Positions 1 to 8,795 of a stretch of DNA of 64,000 bases are shown piece after piece. The position numbers and the translations under genes were made by a program. A model generated the notes under the pieces. It saw only the letters and a program-made list of their open reading frames with translations, made no database searches and was not told where the DNA came from. Location: contig CAZDOK010000010.1 in the NCBI GenBank assembly GCA_964507025.1, forward strand, positions 56,914-120,913, written 5' to 3'. This DNA comes from Amarobacter sp964507025. Lineage in GTDB: Bacteria > Chloroflexota > Dehalococcoidia > Tepidiformales > Tepidiformaceae. The first letter of the stretch is position 1; every line of letters starts with the position of its first letter.

Positions 1-673
1 GCTCCATCGCCGTCACGTCATCGGTTTCGACGTAGCACATGTAGAGCGAGTCGCCGCGCTTCTGCCAGAAGCGGTCCATCGCGCCGCCGCCCCACGTCTG
101 AGTGATCTCGATGCGGTCGAGCCGGTGCGGCGGGTCGAACAGGGTGAGCGTGCCCTTGTAGCCGTACAGCTTGCTCTCGATCGGGCAGTACTTGCTCTCG
201 TCGAGCCCGAAGATGTCGGTGTAGTACCGCGAGGCCGCTTCCCAGTAGCCAACGGGGTTGGTCACTTCGTACACGCAGCGGATGTGGCCCACGTACGCGC
301 GAGGCTCATCCTGCACGATGACTGTGGGCATGCCGAACCTGGTTTCGCCCAGGTAGAGGTGGCCCTTCTCGTCGACTACCGGCACCCCCGCCGCCTCCAG
401 GCGCCTCGCCATCGCGCCGAGGTCCGGCGTCGAAAAACCGGCTCCATAGAGTCCCTGCCCCCAGCGCTCGCGGAAGTCCTGCACCGGGCCAGGCCCCGCG
501 GGCTCGATGAACTCGAAGAGCGAGCGGCCCGTCTGGACCGTTGTTCGATGAGCGTTGAGGAAGCGTGAGCCGTCCTCCCCGACCTGCTCGGCGCCAAAAA
601 TGGCGCTCCACCGTTCGACGGCGGCCTGGCGGTCCGGCACCACCAGTTGGATGCGGTCAACGTAGCTCAGCAT
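1..673 (-). CDS. VOC-family (glyoxalase/dioxygenase fold) protein, C-terminus cut by window edge
   Basis: The gene starts at ATG 673 with a GGAGG box 5-6 nt upstream and runs off the left edge, so only about 224 residues are visible. It begins with a VOC module (IQLVVPDRQAAVERWSAIFG), and a second module-like segment with GHIRCVYEV and RYYTDIFGL follows near residues 140-165. This is the tandem beta-alpha-beta-beta-beta arrangement of glyoxalase/bleomycin-resistance/extradiol dioxygenase proteins. VOC proteins usually bind a divalent metal through His and Glu; the exact ligands and substrate cannot be assigned here. It is transcribed away from the secreted repeat protein that starts at 856. 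Confidence 0.75.
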   Translation of the reverse strand, partial: MLSYVDRIQLVVPDRQAAVERWSAIFGAEQVGEDGSRFLNAHRTTVQTGRSLFEFIEPAGPGPVQDFRERWGQGLYGAGFSTPDLGAMARRLEAAGVPVVDEKGHLYLGETRFGMPTVIVQDEPRAYVGHIRCVYEVTNPVGYWEAASRYYTDIFGLDESKYCPIESKLYGYKGTLTLFDPPHRLDRIEITQTWGGGAMDRFWQKRGDSLYMCYVETDDVTAME

Positions 674-855
674 GGCATTCCTCCAGCCGCGTGCGCGGAG
701 TGACAGTATGTGCCGAACGCCCGCGGCGGCGCACGCCCCCGAACGCTACCGGCTTTTTACACAACATCCGCAGACTGTGGCGGTTTGTATGCCCTGATCG
801 GCCGTATGTTGCTGTGCAGGGGTGTCCGTCACGCTGCACGCAGGAGGTGACCACC

Positions 856-1584
856 ATGATGATGCTGTTGCGGAAACATGCGGTGCTGTGGGCCGGAGCC
901 GGAGTGCTCGGAATTGCCGGGGCGGCAACGTCGTTTGCGGCGACCGAATTCGGCTCGCCCTCGCCCGAGGAGCCACCACCCGCCCCGGCGGAAAACCAGG
1001 TCATGGAGCAGGAGGCCGCACCACAGGCCGAAGGCGAACCGCGGGACGAAAGCCAGGAGCAAGATCCTCCCGCCGAAGACCCGCGCGCCCAGACCGACGC
1101 AGTGCTCGGCGTGCCCGAGGATTCACCCGCCTGCGAAAACGTTGGCTGCGGCGAAGTCGAGAACGCAGGAGGCCTGACGCTCCACCTGCCACAACCCGCT
1201 GTTGACGGCATGAACAAGGCCGCCGAGAACCGGGACGCCGCGCGCAACAAGAGCCAGGAAGAGGCGACCGGGGAGACGGGCGGCGATGAGGCCGTTACGG
1301 ATGCGGACGAGGAGCCGACTGAGGATACCGTCCGGGGCGTCCCCGAAGACTCACCCGCCTGCGAGAACGTCGGCTGCGGTGAAGTGACCAACGCGGGCGG
1401 TGTCACACTCCACCTGCCGCAGCCAGCGGTCGACGGGATCAATCGCGCACGCGACCACCGCGAAGCCGCCCAAGACAAGGGGCAGGGCGCGGATGCAAGT
1501 GACGAACCCGGCGCCACCTCCGCGGCGAAGCCGGGCGGGCGCCCCGACCATGCCGGGCCCCCGGATCGAGCGGGCAAGCGGTAG
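856..1584 (+). CDS. Secreted protein with two near-identical Cys-containing repeats, unknown function
   Basis: A 242-residue protein; the first of three consecutive ATGs follows a strong AGGAGG at 842-847. Residues 1-29 form a signal peptide (KH, then a hydrophobic Ala/Gly run ending FAATEF). An acidic Pro/Glu/Gln-rich stretch follows. Two repeats of about 48 residues lie near 84-131 and 159-206, each with GVPEDSPACENVGCGEV, then NAGG(L/V)TLHLPQPAVDG(M/I)N and a charged helix. Each repeat has a C-x4-C pair (Cys93/98 and Cys169/174) that could form a disulfide outside the cell. Linkers and tail are low-complexity. I do not recognise the family. It converges on clpX, with a shared hairpin between them. 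Confidence 0.8.
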   Translation: MMMLLRKHAVLWAGAGVLGIAGAATSFAATEFGSPSPEEPPPAPAENQVMEQEAAPQAEGEPRDESQEQDPPAEDPRAQTDAVLGVPEDSPACENVGCGEVENAGGLTLHLPQPAVDGMNKAAENRDAARNKSQEEATGETGGDEAVTDADEEPTEDTVRGVPEDSPACENVGCGEVTNAGGVTLHLPQPAVDGINRARDHREAAQDKGQGADASDEPGATSAAKPGGRPDHAGPPDRAGKR

Positions 1585-1600
1585 CCTCATCCCGAGAGAC

Positions 1601-1634
1601 ACAGAAAGGCCCCGCTCACGCGGGGCCTTTCTGT
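1601..1634. terminator. Bidirectional rho-independent-type hairpin
   Basis: A perfect 14-15 bp inverted repeat (acagaaaggccccg and cggggcctttctgt) with a 6-nt loop sits between the convergent stops of the repeat protein (1584) and clpX (1657). Its flanks are A-rich on one side and T-rich on the other, so it can end transcripts from both directions. Confidence 0.8.
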
Positions 1635-1656
1635 CGGTTGTGACCGGAAAGCGGTG

Positions 1657-2973
1657 CTAGGCCGTTTCGCCGTGGAGTTCCTGGCTGATCACCGGGATGT
1701 CGACTTCCTGGCCGCCGCGGGTCAGGAGCAAGGGACGGGTCTTGTTGAGCACGGAGTCGGCGTTCACGACGCATTTCTTCACGTCGCCGCGGCCGGGGAT
1801 TTCGTACATCACGTCCATCAGCGTCTCTTCGAGCACGGTGCGGAGGCCGCGCGCGCCGGTCTTGTGCTTGATCGCCGACTCGGCGATGGCGCGGAGGGCG
1901 TCGTCGGTGAACACGAGCTCGACACCGTCCATATGGAAGTAGCGCTGGTACTGCTTCACCAGCGCGTTCTTGGGCTCGGTCAGGATGCGAACGAGCGCGT
2001 CCTCATCGAGCGACTGCAGACCGACGACCATGGGCAGACGACCGACGAACTCAGGGATGAGTCCGAATTCGAGGAGGTCATCATGGGTGACGTGCGTCAT
2101 CAGCTCGTCCTTGCGCCTGGTGCCGCGGAAACCGCGTTGCGCCTGGAAACCGAGCCGGACGTGGTCGCGCGTGAGGCGCTTCTCAATGTGGTTCTCGAGG
2201 CCCTCGAAGGCGCCACCACAGATGAAGAGGATGTTCGCCGTATTGATCTGGAGGAAGTCCTGGTGCGGGTGCTTGCGGCCGCCCTGCGGGGGAACGTTGG
2301 CGACGCACCCTTCGATGATCTTCAACAGGGCCTGTTGCACGCCTTCACCGGAGACATCGCGGGTGATGCTGGGGTTGTCGCTTTTCCGGGCGATCTTGTC
2401 GATTTCGTCGATGTAGATAATGCCGCGTTCGGCCTTCTGGATATCGAAGTCAGCCGCCTGGATGAGGTGGAGGAGGATGTTCTCGACATCCTCGCCAACG
2501 TAACCTGCCTCGGTGAGCGCGGTCGCGTCGGCGATCGAGAAGGGCACATCGAGCATCTTCGCGAGGGTCTTGGCGAGATACGTCTTGCCGACACCCGTCG
2601 GTCCGACGAGGAGGATGTTCGATTTTTCGAGCTCGATATCCTGGTCCAGGCCAACGCCGATGCGCTTGTAGTGGTTGTACACGGCGACGGAGAGGACCTT
2701 CTTGGCCTGCTCCTGGCCGACGACGTACTCCTGCAGGTGTTCGTAGATTGCCTTCGGCGGGGGGACATGCTGGCCGGGGCCGGCTGCCGCCTTGCCTGCC
2801 GGGGCAGCCGTCGCGGTACCACTTTCCTCGTCGATGATTTCACGGCAGAGATCGACACACTCGTCGCAGATATAGACCGCGCCGGGCCCTGCGATGAGCC
2901 TCCGGACCTGGTCCTGGTTCTTTCCGCAGAAGGAGCAGTGGTACTGGACGCGGTTGGTGCGGTTTGTTGCCAA
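1657..2973 (-). CDS. clpX: ATP-dependent Clp protease ATP-binding subunit ClpX
   Basis: ClpX (438 aa, usual length) is the AAA+ unfoldase that feeds tagged proteins into ClpP. The N-terminal C4 zinc finger is intact (Cys13, Cys16, Cys36, Cys39). The AAA+ module follows with Walker A GPTGVGKT near residue 125, Walker B IIYIDEID, an RKH pore loop (GGRKHPHQDF) and a C-terminal sensor-2 region (KTGARGLR). The ClpP-docking tripeptide appears as LGF (VRLGFQAQ) where E. coli has IGF. The start is TTG at 2973, preceded by a GGGGGA stretch. It is the last gene of tig-clpP-clpX and lies 23 nt after clpP. Certain assignment. Confidence 0.97.
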   Translation of the reverse strand: MATNRTNRVQYHCSFCGKNQDQVRRLIAGPGAVYICDECVDLCREIIDEESGTATAAPAGKAAAGPGQHVPPPKAIYEHLQEYVVGQEQAKKVLSVAVYNHYKRIGVGLDQDIELEKSNILLVGPTGVGKTYLAKTLAKMLDVPFSIADATALTEAGYVGEDVENILLHLIQAADFDIQKAERGIIYIDEIDKIARKSDNPSITRDVSGEGVQQALLKIIEGCVANVPPQGGRKHPHQDFLQINTANILFICGGAFEGLENHIEKRLTRDHVRLGFQAQRGFRGTRRKDELMTHVTHDDLLEFGLIPEFVGRLPMVVGLQSLDEDALVRILTEPKNALVKQYQRYFHMDGVELVFTDDALRAIAESAIKHKTGARGLRTVLEETLMDVMYEIPGRGDVKKCVVNADSVLNKTRPLLLTRGGQEVDIPVISQELHGETA

Positions 2974-2996
2974 GGCGATGGTCCCCCTCTGCCTGA

Positions 2997-3626
2997 CTAT
3001 CGAGTCTCGGCGGGCCGCGCAAGCAGCTCGTCGACGAACCCGTACTCCTTCGCGCCCTGCGCGTCGAGGTAGAAGTCGCGGTCGAAATCCCGCGTCACCC
3101 GCTCGACGGGCTGGCCCGTGTGGCGGGCGATGATGTTACGGATGATCTCGTTGTTGCGAAGGATCTCCTTCGCCGCAATTTCAATATCGGTCGCCTGACC
3201 ACGTGCACCACCTAGTGCCTGGTGCATGTGCACGGTGGCGTTGGGGAGGGCGAAGCGCTTGCCCTTGGCCCCCGCGCAAAGGAGCACCGTGGCCATCGAA
3301 GCGGTCTGCCCAACCGCGATCGTCGAGACATCGGGTTCGATGAGCTGCATCGTGTCGTAGATGGCCAGTCCAGCGGTGATGACGCCGCCGGGCGAGTGGA
3401 TGTACATGCTGATGTCGCGTTCCGGGTCCTCGCGCTGAAGGTAGAGGAGCTGGGCGACGATGAGGTTGGCGATCTGGTCGTTGATCGGCGTGCCGAGGAA
3501 GACGATCCGCTCCTTGAGCAGGAGCGAGAAGATGTCGAAGGCGCGCTCCGATCGCGGGCCGGACTCGATGACGGTGGGGATCACGTCGTAAACAAGCGGG
3601 TGGATGCGCGCGGGCTGGTCAGTCAT
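2997..3626 (-). CDS. clpP: ATP-dependent Clp protease proteolytic subunit ClpP
   Basis: ClpP serine peptidase (209 aa), which forms the double-heptamer degradation chamber used by ClpX. The catalytic triad is visible as Ser110 (GQTASMA), His135 (VHMHQ) and Asp184 (DFDRDFYL). The usual MHQP is MHQA here. The substrate-binding SPGG segment is at 78-81. The start codon overlaps the tig stop as ATGA (3623-3626), which indicates translational coupling inside the tig-clpP-clpX operon. No long propeptide is apparent. Confidence 0.97.
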   Translation of the reverse strand: MTDQPARIHPLVYDVIPTVIESGPRSERAFDIFSLLLKERIVFLGTPINDQIANLIVAQLLYLQREDPERDISMYIHSPGGVITAGLAIYDTMQLIEPDVSTIAVGQTASMATVLLCAGAKGKRFALPNATVHMHQALGGARGQATDIEIAAKEILRNNEIIRNIIARHTGQPVERVTRDFDRDFYLDAQGAKEYGFVDELLARPAETR

Positions 3627-4921
3627 GCCTGTTCCTCCTGCAGTTCGCCTCTGGCGATCGCCGCGAGACAGTCGAGCGTCTTTCGCGAGAGGAGGTTTCG
3701 GCGAATCGTCGAAACCCCCTCTTCGGTGGCGAACATCTGGCGGAACCGCGCAGCGTCATCTCCCATGGGAGCCACGAGCGTGTCCAGTTCCTCTTCTATC
3801 TCTTCGGCCGAAACGCCCAAACCTTCAGCCTCGGCGAGCTCGCTCAGGACGAGTGAGCGGCGCAGGCGCATGTCGGCCGCCTCTCGCCACGTCTCCCGGA
3901 ACTCCCCCTCGGACTTGCCGATCGATTGCAGGTAGAGCTGGTACTGCTGCTGGTTGCTGTTGCCCATCGCCTCGCGGATGAGGTGGTCGATCTCGTGCTC
4001 CACCAGGACGCGCGGGTACTCGAGCGTCGCGCCTTCAACCAGCTGGTCGACGGCGGCGTTGCGGAACTTTTGCTCGGACTGGTTTTCGAGGGAAGCCTTG
4101 ATGTCGGATTCAATTCGCGAGCGGAGCGCCGCAAGATCGGGGAACTCGTCGGCATTCACCATGTTGGCAAACTCGTCGTCTGCCTCGGGAAGCTGCTCTT
4201 CCTTCACCTCATGGATGTTCAGGGTGAAGGTGACTTTCTTGCCCTGGAGCTGCTCGATGTGGAAGTCGGCGGGGATCTCGATGTCGAGTGCCTTCTCTTC
4301 GCCCTTCGTCATGCCGAGGAACGCCTCGGAAAGCCCGGGGACGAAGAGGATCCGGCCTTCGCGGAGGGGAAACTCGGCATTCTCGTCATCGAGAAACTGG
4401 TTGCCGTCCTCTTCGGAGGCCTTCACATCGGCGATGATCACGTCGTCCCACTGGATGGGCCGGTCGACCGGGACCTGGGTGGCATGGCGGCGCCGCAGGA
4501 GCAGGATCTGCTCTTCGACCATCTCGTCAGTCACGTCCACTGCTTCGGGTTCCACTCGAATGGAGCGATAGTCGTTGAGCTGCACGGACGGGCGGATGGG
4601 CACGGTGGCGGTGAACTTCACTGGCTCGAGCTGGTCGATCTGAAGGTCGGGCTGGCCGATGGCGTCGACGTTCTCGGTTTCGATGGCCTCGTTGTAGGCC
4701 GCGGGCACGAGCTTATCGAGGGCTTCGCGGATAAGGCCCTCTCGGCCAACGGCGCGCTCCACGATGGGGCGCGGGGCCTTCCCAGGGCGGAACCCGGGAA
4801 AGCGGTTTCGCTGGGCGATGCGCTTGTACGCGGAATCGAGCGACCTCTCAAGGCGCTCTTCGTCGATTTCGATTTGAAGCTGAACGCGGCTCTCGGGGAG
4901 CCGTTCGAGGGTTACCTTCAC
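3623..4921 (-). CDS. tig: Trigger factor (ribosome-associated chaperone / peptidyl-prolyl isomerase)
   Basis: Trigger factor (432 aa) binds ribosomal protein L23 at the exit tunnel and shields nascent chains. The ribosome-docking signature GFRPGKAP is at residues 43-50. The middle FKBP-like domain (about 150-230) is recognisable but divergent, and the C-terminal helical arms contain LEYPRVLVEHEID. The start is GTG 4921 with AGGAGG about 13 nt upstream. It is the first gene of the tig-clpP-clpX operon, an order common in bacteria. An extended -10 element lies about 25 nt upstream. Confidence 0.95.
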   Translation of the reverse strand: MKVTLERLPESRVQLQIEIDEERLERSLDSAYKRIAQRNRFPGFRPGKAPRPIVERAVGREGLIREALDKLVPAAYNEAIETENVDAIGQPDLQIDQLEPVKFTATVPIRPSVQLNDYRSIRVEPEAVDVTDEMVEEQILLLRRRHATQVPVDRPIQWDDVIIADVKASEEDGNQFLDDENAEFPLREGRILFVPGLSEAFLGMTKGEEKALDIEIPADFHIEQLQGKKVTFTLNIHEVKEEQLPEADDEFANMVNADEFPDLAALRSRIESDIKASLENQSEQKFRNAAVDQLVEGATLEYPRVLVEHEIDHLIREAMGNSNQQQYQLYLQSIGKSEGEFRETWREAADMRLRRSLVLSELAEAEGLGVSAEEIEEELDTLVAPMGDDAARFRQMFATEEGVSTIRRNLLSRKTLDCLAAIARGELQEEQA

Positions 4922-4945
4922 AGGGCGATCACTGCCTCCTTTCCG

Positions 4946-4954
4946 AGTATATCA
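4946..4954 (-). promoter_or_regulatory. Extended -10 promoter element of the tig-clpP-clpX operon
   Basis: Read on the minus strand the sequence is TGATATACT, which fits TGn-TATAAT with one mismatch. No good -35 is visible at 17 bp spacing, as expected for an extended -10 promoter. Transcription would start near 4938-4940, giving a leader of about 20 nt that is mostly Shine-Dalgarno sequence. Confidence 0.45.
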
Positions 4955-5006
4955 GACCGGATCCGGGGTGCCGGGAGCGGTTGTGTGAGCTGCATGACGC
5001 CCGGCG

Positions 5007-5984
5007 TTAGCGCAGCCCGTGTGCACGCGGCGAAAGCAGGTCGACCAGTGCATCGCCGAGCAGGTTCCACGCAAAGAAGAACAGCGCCACGGGGATGGCC
5101 GGAGCCAGCAGGAGGTGGGGAAAGCGCTCAAGCGTTTGCGGCCCTGCTCCGTCGGCGATCAGGCTCCCGAAGCTCGCTGTCGGCGGGTCGATGCCAAGGC
5201 CAAGGAAGCTGAGCGTGACTTCGGCCCCTGCCGTGCCCGCCATCCCCGCGGAGACGCCGACGATGAAGAGCGGCATCACTCCTGGCAGGACGTGCCGCGT
5301 GATTACGCGCCAGGTGGAGGCGCCCATGGCCTCGGCGGCGGCGACGTAGGTCTCCTCGCGGATGGCCAGCGCCTGGCTGCGCACGATGCGCGTGCTGCCA
5401 ATCCATGCGAAGGGAACCGTCGCAAAGACGATGATGCCGAACTTGGTGACGGTGCGGGCGTCGTCGCCGAGCCAGGTGTGATCCTCGAGCCAGAATGAGA
5501 CATCGTTGATGCGCGTTCGAAATGCTGCCGTTATGGCAAGCATGAGGAGAAGCGTGGGCAAGCCGCCCATGACTTCGCCGACCCGCATGATGAGGGAATC
5601 GACCCACCCGCCGCGGTAGCCGGCGAGCAACCCGAGGCCGAGCCCCAGGAAGAGACTCCCGCTGATCAGTACCACCACGGTGAACGCCACCGTGGTGCGA
5701 GTCGCATAGACAACGCGGCTGGCGATATCCCGGCCGAGGCGGTCAGTCCCGAGCCAGTGCTCAGAGGAAGGGCCCTGCAGGCGTGCTTCTGCGGTCAGGC
5801 TCTGGGTGTACGGGTCTTTCGGTGCAACCCACGGCGCGAAGATGCCGCAGAGATAGAAGAGCGTGAGATAGGCGATCGCCAGCATCGCGATTTTCTTGCG
5901 CAAGAGCGTTTTCAGCACGCGCCGCCGCGGCGAGGGCGAGAGGCTCTCGCTGATGACTGGCTCCTGCGCCACTGCCACGCTCAC
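5007..5984 (-). CDS. Peptide/oligopeptide ABC transporter permease, DppC/OppC type
   Basis: A 325-residue inner-membrane permease. The N-terminal cytoplasmic stretch and first TM (IAMLAIAYLTLFYLCGIFAP) are followed by the short periplasmic segment with HWLGTDRLGRD, the hallmark of OppC/DppC proteins. Five further TM helices follow. The cytoplasmic EAA loop reads EAMGASTWRVITRHVLPG, the contact site for the ATPase. It is third in the minus-strand order substrate-binding protein, DppB-like, DppC-like, and starts 4 nt after the DppB-like stop. No ATPase genes adjoin; the likely partners are oppD/oppF at 39.8-41.8 kb. Confidence 0.92.
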   Translation of the reverse strand: MSVAVAQEPVISESLSPSPRRRVLKTLLRKKIAMLAIAYLTLFYLCGIFAPWVAPKDPYTQSLTAEARLQGPSSEHWLGTDRLGRDIASRVVYATRTTVAFTVVVLISGSLFLGLGLGLLAGYRGGWVDSLIMRVGEVMGGLPTLLLMLAITAAFRTRINDVSFWLEDHTWLGDDARTVTKFGIIVFATVPFAWIGSTRIVRSQALAIREETYVAAAEAMGASTWRVITRHVLPGVMPLFIVGVSAGMAGTAGAEVTLSFLGLGIDPPTASFGSLIADGAGPQTLERFPHLLLAPAIPVALFFFAWNLLGDALVDLLSPRAHGLR

Positions 5985-5988
5985 CTGC

Positions 5989-6939
5989 TCATCCTCGCGC
6001 CGCCCCGAGCCTGACTCGGGGGTCGATGACCGCGTACAGCAGGTCGATCAGGATGTTGGCGATCACAAAGAGGAACGAACCAAACAGGACAAGCGCCAGG
6101 ATCACGTCGAAGTCGGGAGCCAACACGGCATCGAAGCCCTCCCGCCCGATACCCGGGATGCCGAAGAGCTGTTCGACGATGAGCGAACCGCCGGCCACTC
6201 CCGGGAGGGAGAGTCCGATGACGGTGATCAGGGGGAGGAGCGCGTTCCGGGCGACATGCGTGAGGATCACCGTCCGCTCCTTCAGTCCCTTCGCCCGGGC
6301 GGTACGGACGTAGTCTTCCTGGAGCACGCCCAGCACCGAGGCGCGCACAAACCGGGCGACTCCCGCCGTGCCCGGGAGCGAGAGGACGATGATGGGGAGG
6401 ATAATGTTGGGACTGGCGAAGCCGCGCCACCCCAGCCCTACGAGGTCGAGCTTGAGCGCAAATAGCCACATCAGCGCCGGGGCAGCAACGAACACGGGGA
6501 TCGCGTCGATTGCCAGCCAGAAGGAGATGGTCAGCGGGTCGAGGAAGGTGCCGCGCGCCACGGCCGCGTAGATCCCGGCCATGATGCCGAGGGTGAATGA
6601 GATGACAAGTGCGATGAGGCCAAGCCGCGTGGAGACCCAGATCTTGGGGATAATGACCTCGCTCACGGTGAACTGTTGATGGCGAGTTGAAACGCCGAGA
6701 TCACCCTTCGCCAGGTTCTCCATGTACTTGATGTACTGGATGTGAATGGGCTCGTCGTAGCCGTACTTCTTGCGGAGGAGCGCGGCCTGCTCCTCCTGGA
6801 AGCGCTGCCCGAGGATGGCGTCGACCGGATCCCCAGGGGCGAGCCGGAGCATGTAGAACACAACAATCGAGATGACGAAGAGGACGACGATACCCCAGGC
6901 CAGGCGACGAATCGTGTAGCCAAGCAGCCCGGGGGCCAT
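5989..6939 (-). CDS. Peptide/oligopeptide ABC transporter permease, DppB/OppB type
   Basis: A 316-residue permease with the DppB pattern. The first TM (LAWGIVVLFVISIVVFYMLRLAPGDP) ends in the family motif LAPGDP. A long external loop and five more TM helices follow. The EAA loop is RTARAKGLKERTVILTHVARNALLP. It starts 6 nt after the stop of the substrate-binding protein and pairs with the DppC-like permease to form the membrane channel for peptides or related oligomers. The real substrate cannot be read from the sequence. Confidence 0.93.
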   Translation of the reverse strand: MAPGLLGYTIRRLAWGIVVLFVISIVVFYMLRLAPGDPVDAILGQRFQEEQAALLRKKYGYDEPIHIQYIKYMENLAKGDLGVSTRHQQFTVSEVIIPKIWVSTRLGLIALVISFTLGIMAGIYAAVARGTFLDPLTISFWLAIDAIPVFVAAPALMWLFALKLDLVGLGWRGFASPNIILPIIVLSLPGTAGVARFVRASVLGVLQEDYVRTARAKGLKERTVILTHVARNALLPLITVIGLSLPGVAGGSLIVEQLFGIPGIGREGFDAVLAPDFDVILALVLFGSFLFVIANILIDLLYAVIDPRVRLGAARG

Positions 6940-6945
6940 CGCCGC

Positions 6946-8628
6946 CTATTCTGCCTTGATTTCCACGTAGCGGAACTTCGGTACCGTCATCGAGACGTCG
7001 GGGTAGCCCACGACACATGGCTTCACGACGATGTGGTCGACGGGCCAGAACGTGGGAATCACGATGGCATCGTCGAGGATCTTCTGCTCGGCCTGGGCAT
7101 AGAGCTGGTAGCGCTTCGTGCGGTCCTGCTCGGTCCGGGCCTCTATCAGTAGCCGGTCGACCTCGTCGTTCCTGTACTTCGTGTAGTTCAGCGTGCTGTC
7201 ACTGGCGAAGAGCTTGCCGAGGAAGTCCTCGGGGTCCGGGTAGTCGGCCGACCAGCCGTCAGAATGCATCTGGAACGTGCCGCGCCGCTGTTCGCGGAGG
7301 AAGGCAGAGGTATCGATGGCCTGGAGCTCGATGTTCACACCAAGGGCAGTCTGCCAGCCCTCCTGGATGGCGACGAGCAGGTCGCCCGGGGCGGCGCCGC
7401 TGCCGCTGAAGCTCAAGACAACGCGCGGCATGTTCCCCGCGTACCTGGATTCCGAAAGCAGCTGTTTCGCCCGTTCCACGTTGTAGTCGTAGCTCGCCAC
7501 CGACTCGGTGTAACCGGGCATCTCGGGGGGAAGGAATCCATCGGCCACCCGGTACGCCTCGTAGAGCAGGACGGTGTTAATCGTCTTGCGGTCGATGGTC
7601 ATGGCGAACGCCTGGCGGACCTTCGGGTCATCGAAGGGCGGCTGGTTCGGGTTCAGGGTGAAGTAGAAGACCGCCATGTTGGGCACGGACCGGTATTCCT
7701 TTGCGAGATTGTTCGAGCCGTCCTTCACGGAATCGAGCAGGCTCGCCGGGAAGAAGCTCAGGTGGAGTTCGTCGTTCTCATAGCGCGTCAGCAGCGACCC
7801 GCCGCCAAGTTCGAAGATGATCTCGTCGATCTTCGGCGCGCCAAGATGGTAGCGGTCGTTCTTCACGAGGCGGATGCGCTCGGCGGGCTTGAACTCGGCA
7901 AGGCGGAAGGGTCCGGTGCCATTGGGCTTCTGCGTCCAGTTACGCGGGTTCGACTCGATCTGCTGGCGGTCTACGACGAAGGCAACAGGGTACGTCAACT
8001 CCGAGAGGAAGTAGTCGGACGGATCGATGAGATCGATCTGGACGGTGCGCTCGTCGATCACTTTCACGCCGCTGACGCTGGAGGCCTTGTTCTCGAATCG
8101 GTCGCGAAGGCCGACGATGTTCCCCAGGTAGGCACGGACAGTGGGCGACGCATTCACCGGATCGGCCGCACGCTCGATGCTGTACTTCACGTCCTCGGCC
8201 GTCACCCGGCGCGTGTTGCCAGTGTGGAAGACGACGTCGTCGCGCAGTTTGAAGGTGTAGGTCTTGCCGCCGTTCGAGATCTCCCAGTCCTGCGCGATGT
8301 CTGGCTGGACTTCGAGATTCGCATCGAGGGTCACGAGACCGCCGAAGATCTCGACAACGTATTCGCTGGTCGAAACGTCGCCGACCTGGATCGGATCGAG
8401 CACGGTAGCCGGCTCACTGCCCGGGACAATGAGCGAGTTGCCGCTGCAGATGCCAGTGCCGGTGCTGCGCGGACGATCCTCGCCGCCGTTTGAGGGGCTG
8501 GCCGGCGAACCACCGTCGTCATCGCCGCCACCACCCGCCAGCGCAATCACGAACACCACGCCCACGGCAAGAATGAGGAAGGCGACGACCCCCATCATGA
8601 GGGTCAACATGCGGTTCGACATCGGCAC
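6946..8628 (-). CDS. ABC transporter substrate-binding protein, family 5 (DppA/OppA-like)
   Basis: A 560-residue extracytoplasmic binding protein. It is held by an N-terminal TM anchor (about residues 8-31, AFLILAVGVVFVIALAGGGG) rather than a lipobox. A Gly/Asp/Ser-rich spacer follows, then the SBP_bac_5 fold: DVVFHTGNTRRVTAEDVKYSIER, NGTGPFRLAEF and RQAFAMTIDRKTI are the usual landmarks. First gene of the transporter operon. The GTG at 8628 and the ATG at 8622 are both possible starts. The family also carries nickel, glutathione and oligosaccharides, so the substrate is open. Confidence 0.93.
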   Translation of the reverse strand: MPMSNRMLTLMMGVVAFLILAVGVVFVIALAGGGGDDDGGSPASPSNGGEDRPRSTGTGICSGNSLIVPGSEPATVLDPIQVGDVSTSEYVVEIFGGLVTLDANLEVQPDIAQDWEISNGGKTYTFKLRDDVVFHTGNTRRVTAEDVKYSIERAADPVNASPTVRAYLGNIVGLRDRFENKASSVSGVKVIDERTVQIDLIDPSDYFLSELTYPVAFVVDRQQIESNPRNWTQKPNGTGPFRLAEFKPAERIRLVKNDRYHLGAPKIDEIIFELGGGSLLTRYENDELHLSFFPASLLDSVKDGSNNLAKEYRSVPNMAVFYFTLNPNQPPFDDPKVRQAFAMTIDRKTINTVLLYEAYRVADGFLPPEMPGYTESVASYDYNVERAKQLLSESRYAGNMPRVVLSFSGSGAAPGDLLVAIQEGWQTALGVNIELQAIDTSAFLREQRRGTFQMHSDGWSADYPDPEDFLGKLFASDSTLNYTKYRNDEVDRLLIEARTEQDRTKRYQLYAQAEQKILDDAIVIPTFWPVDHIVVKPCVVGYPDVSMTVPKFRYVEIKAE

Positions 8629-8795
8629 TCAATCCCGGAGGTTCTTCATTGCAGTACGCCCGTAAGGCCATGGAACGATCCGTCCCCAGCCGGACCGGGT
8701 CGTTGCAAGGGTACACGGTATCTCGCGCCGTGGGCACCGAACGCCAGCTGCCGCGCGAAAACGCGGCTTTACATCCCATCCGCGCGGGCTGCGGT

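Noticed and set aside
1654..3072. Long plus-strand open frame over clpX
   Set aside because: It is the shadow of clpX, has acidic/Leu/Val-biased composition and no motif.
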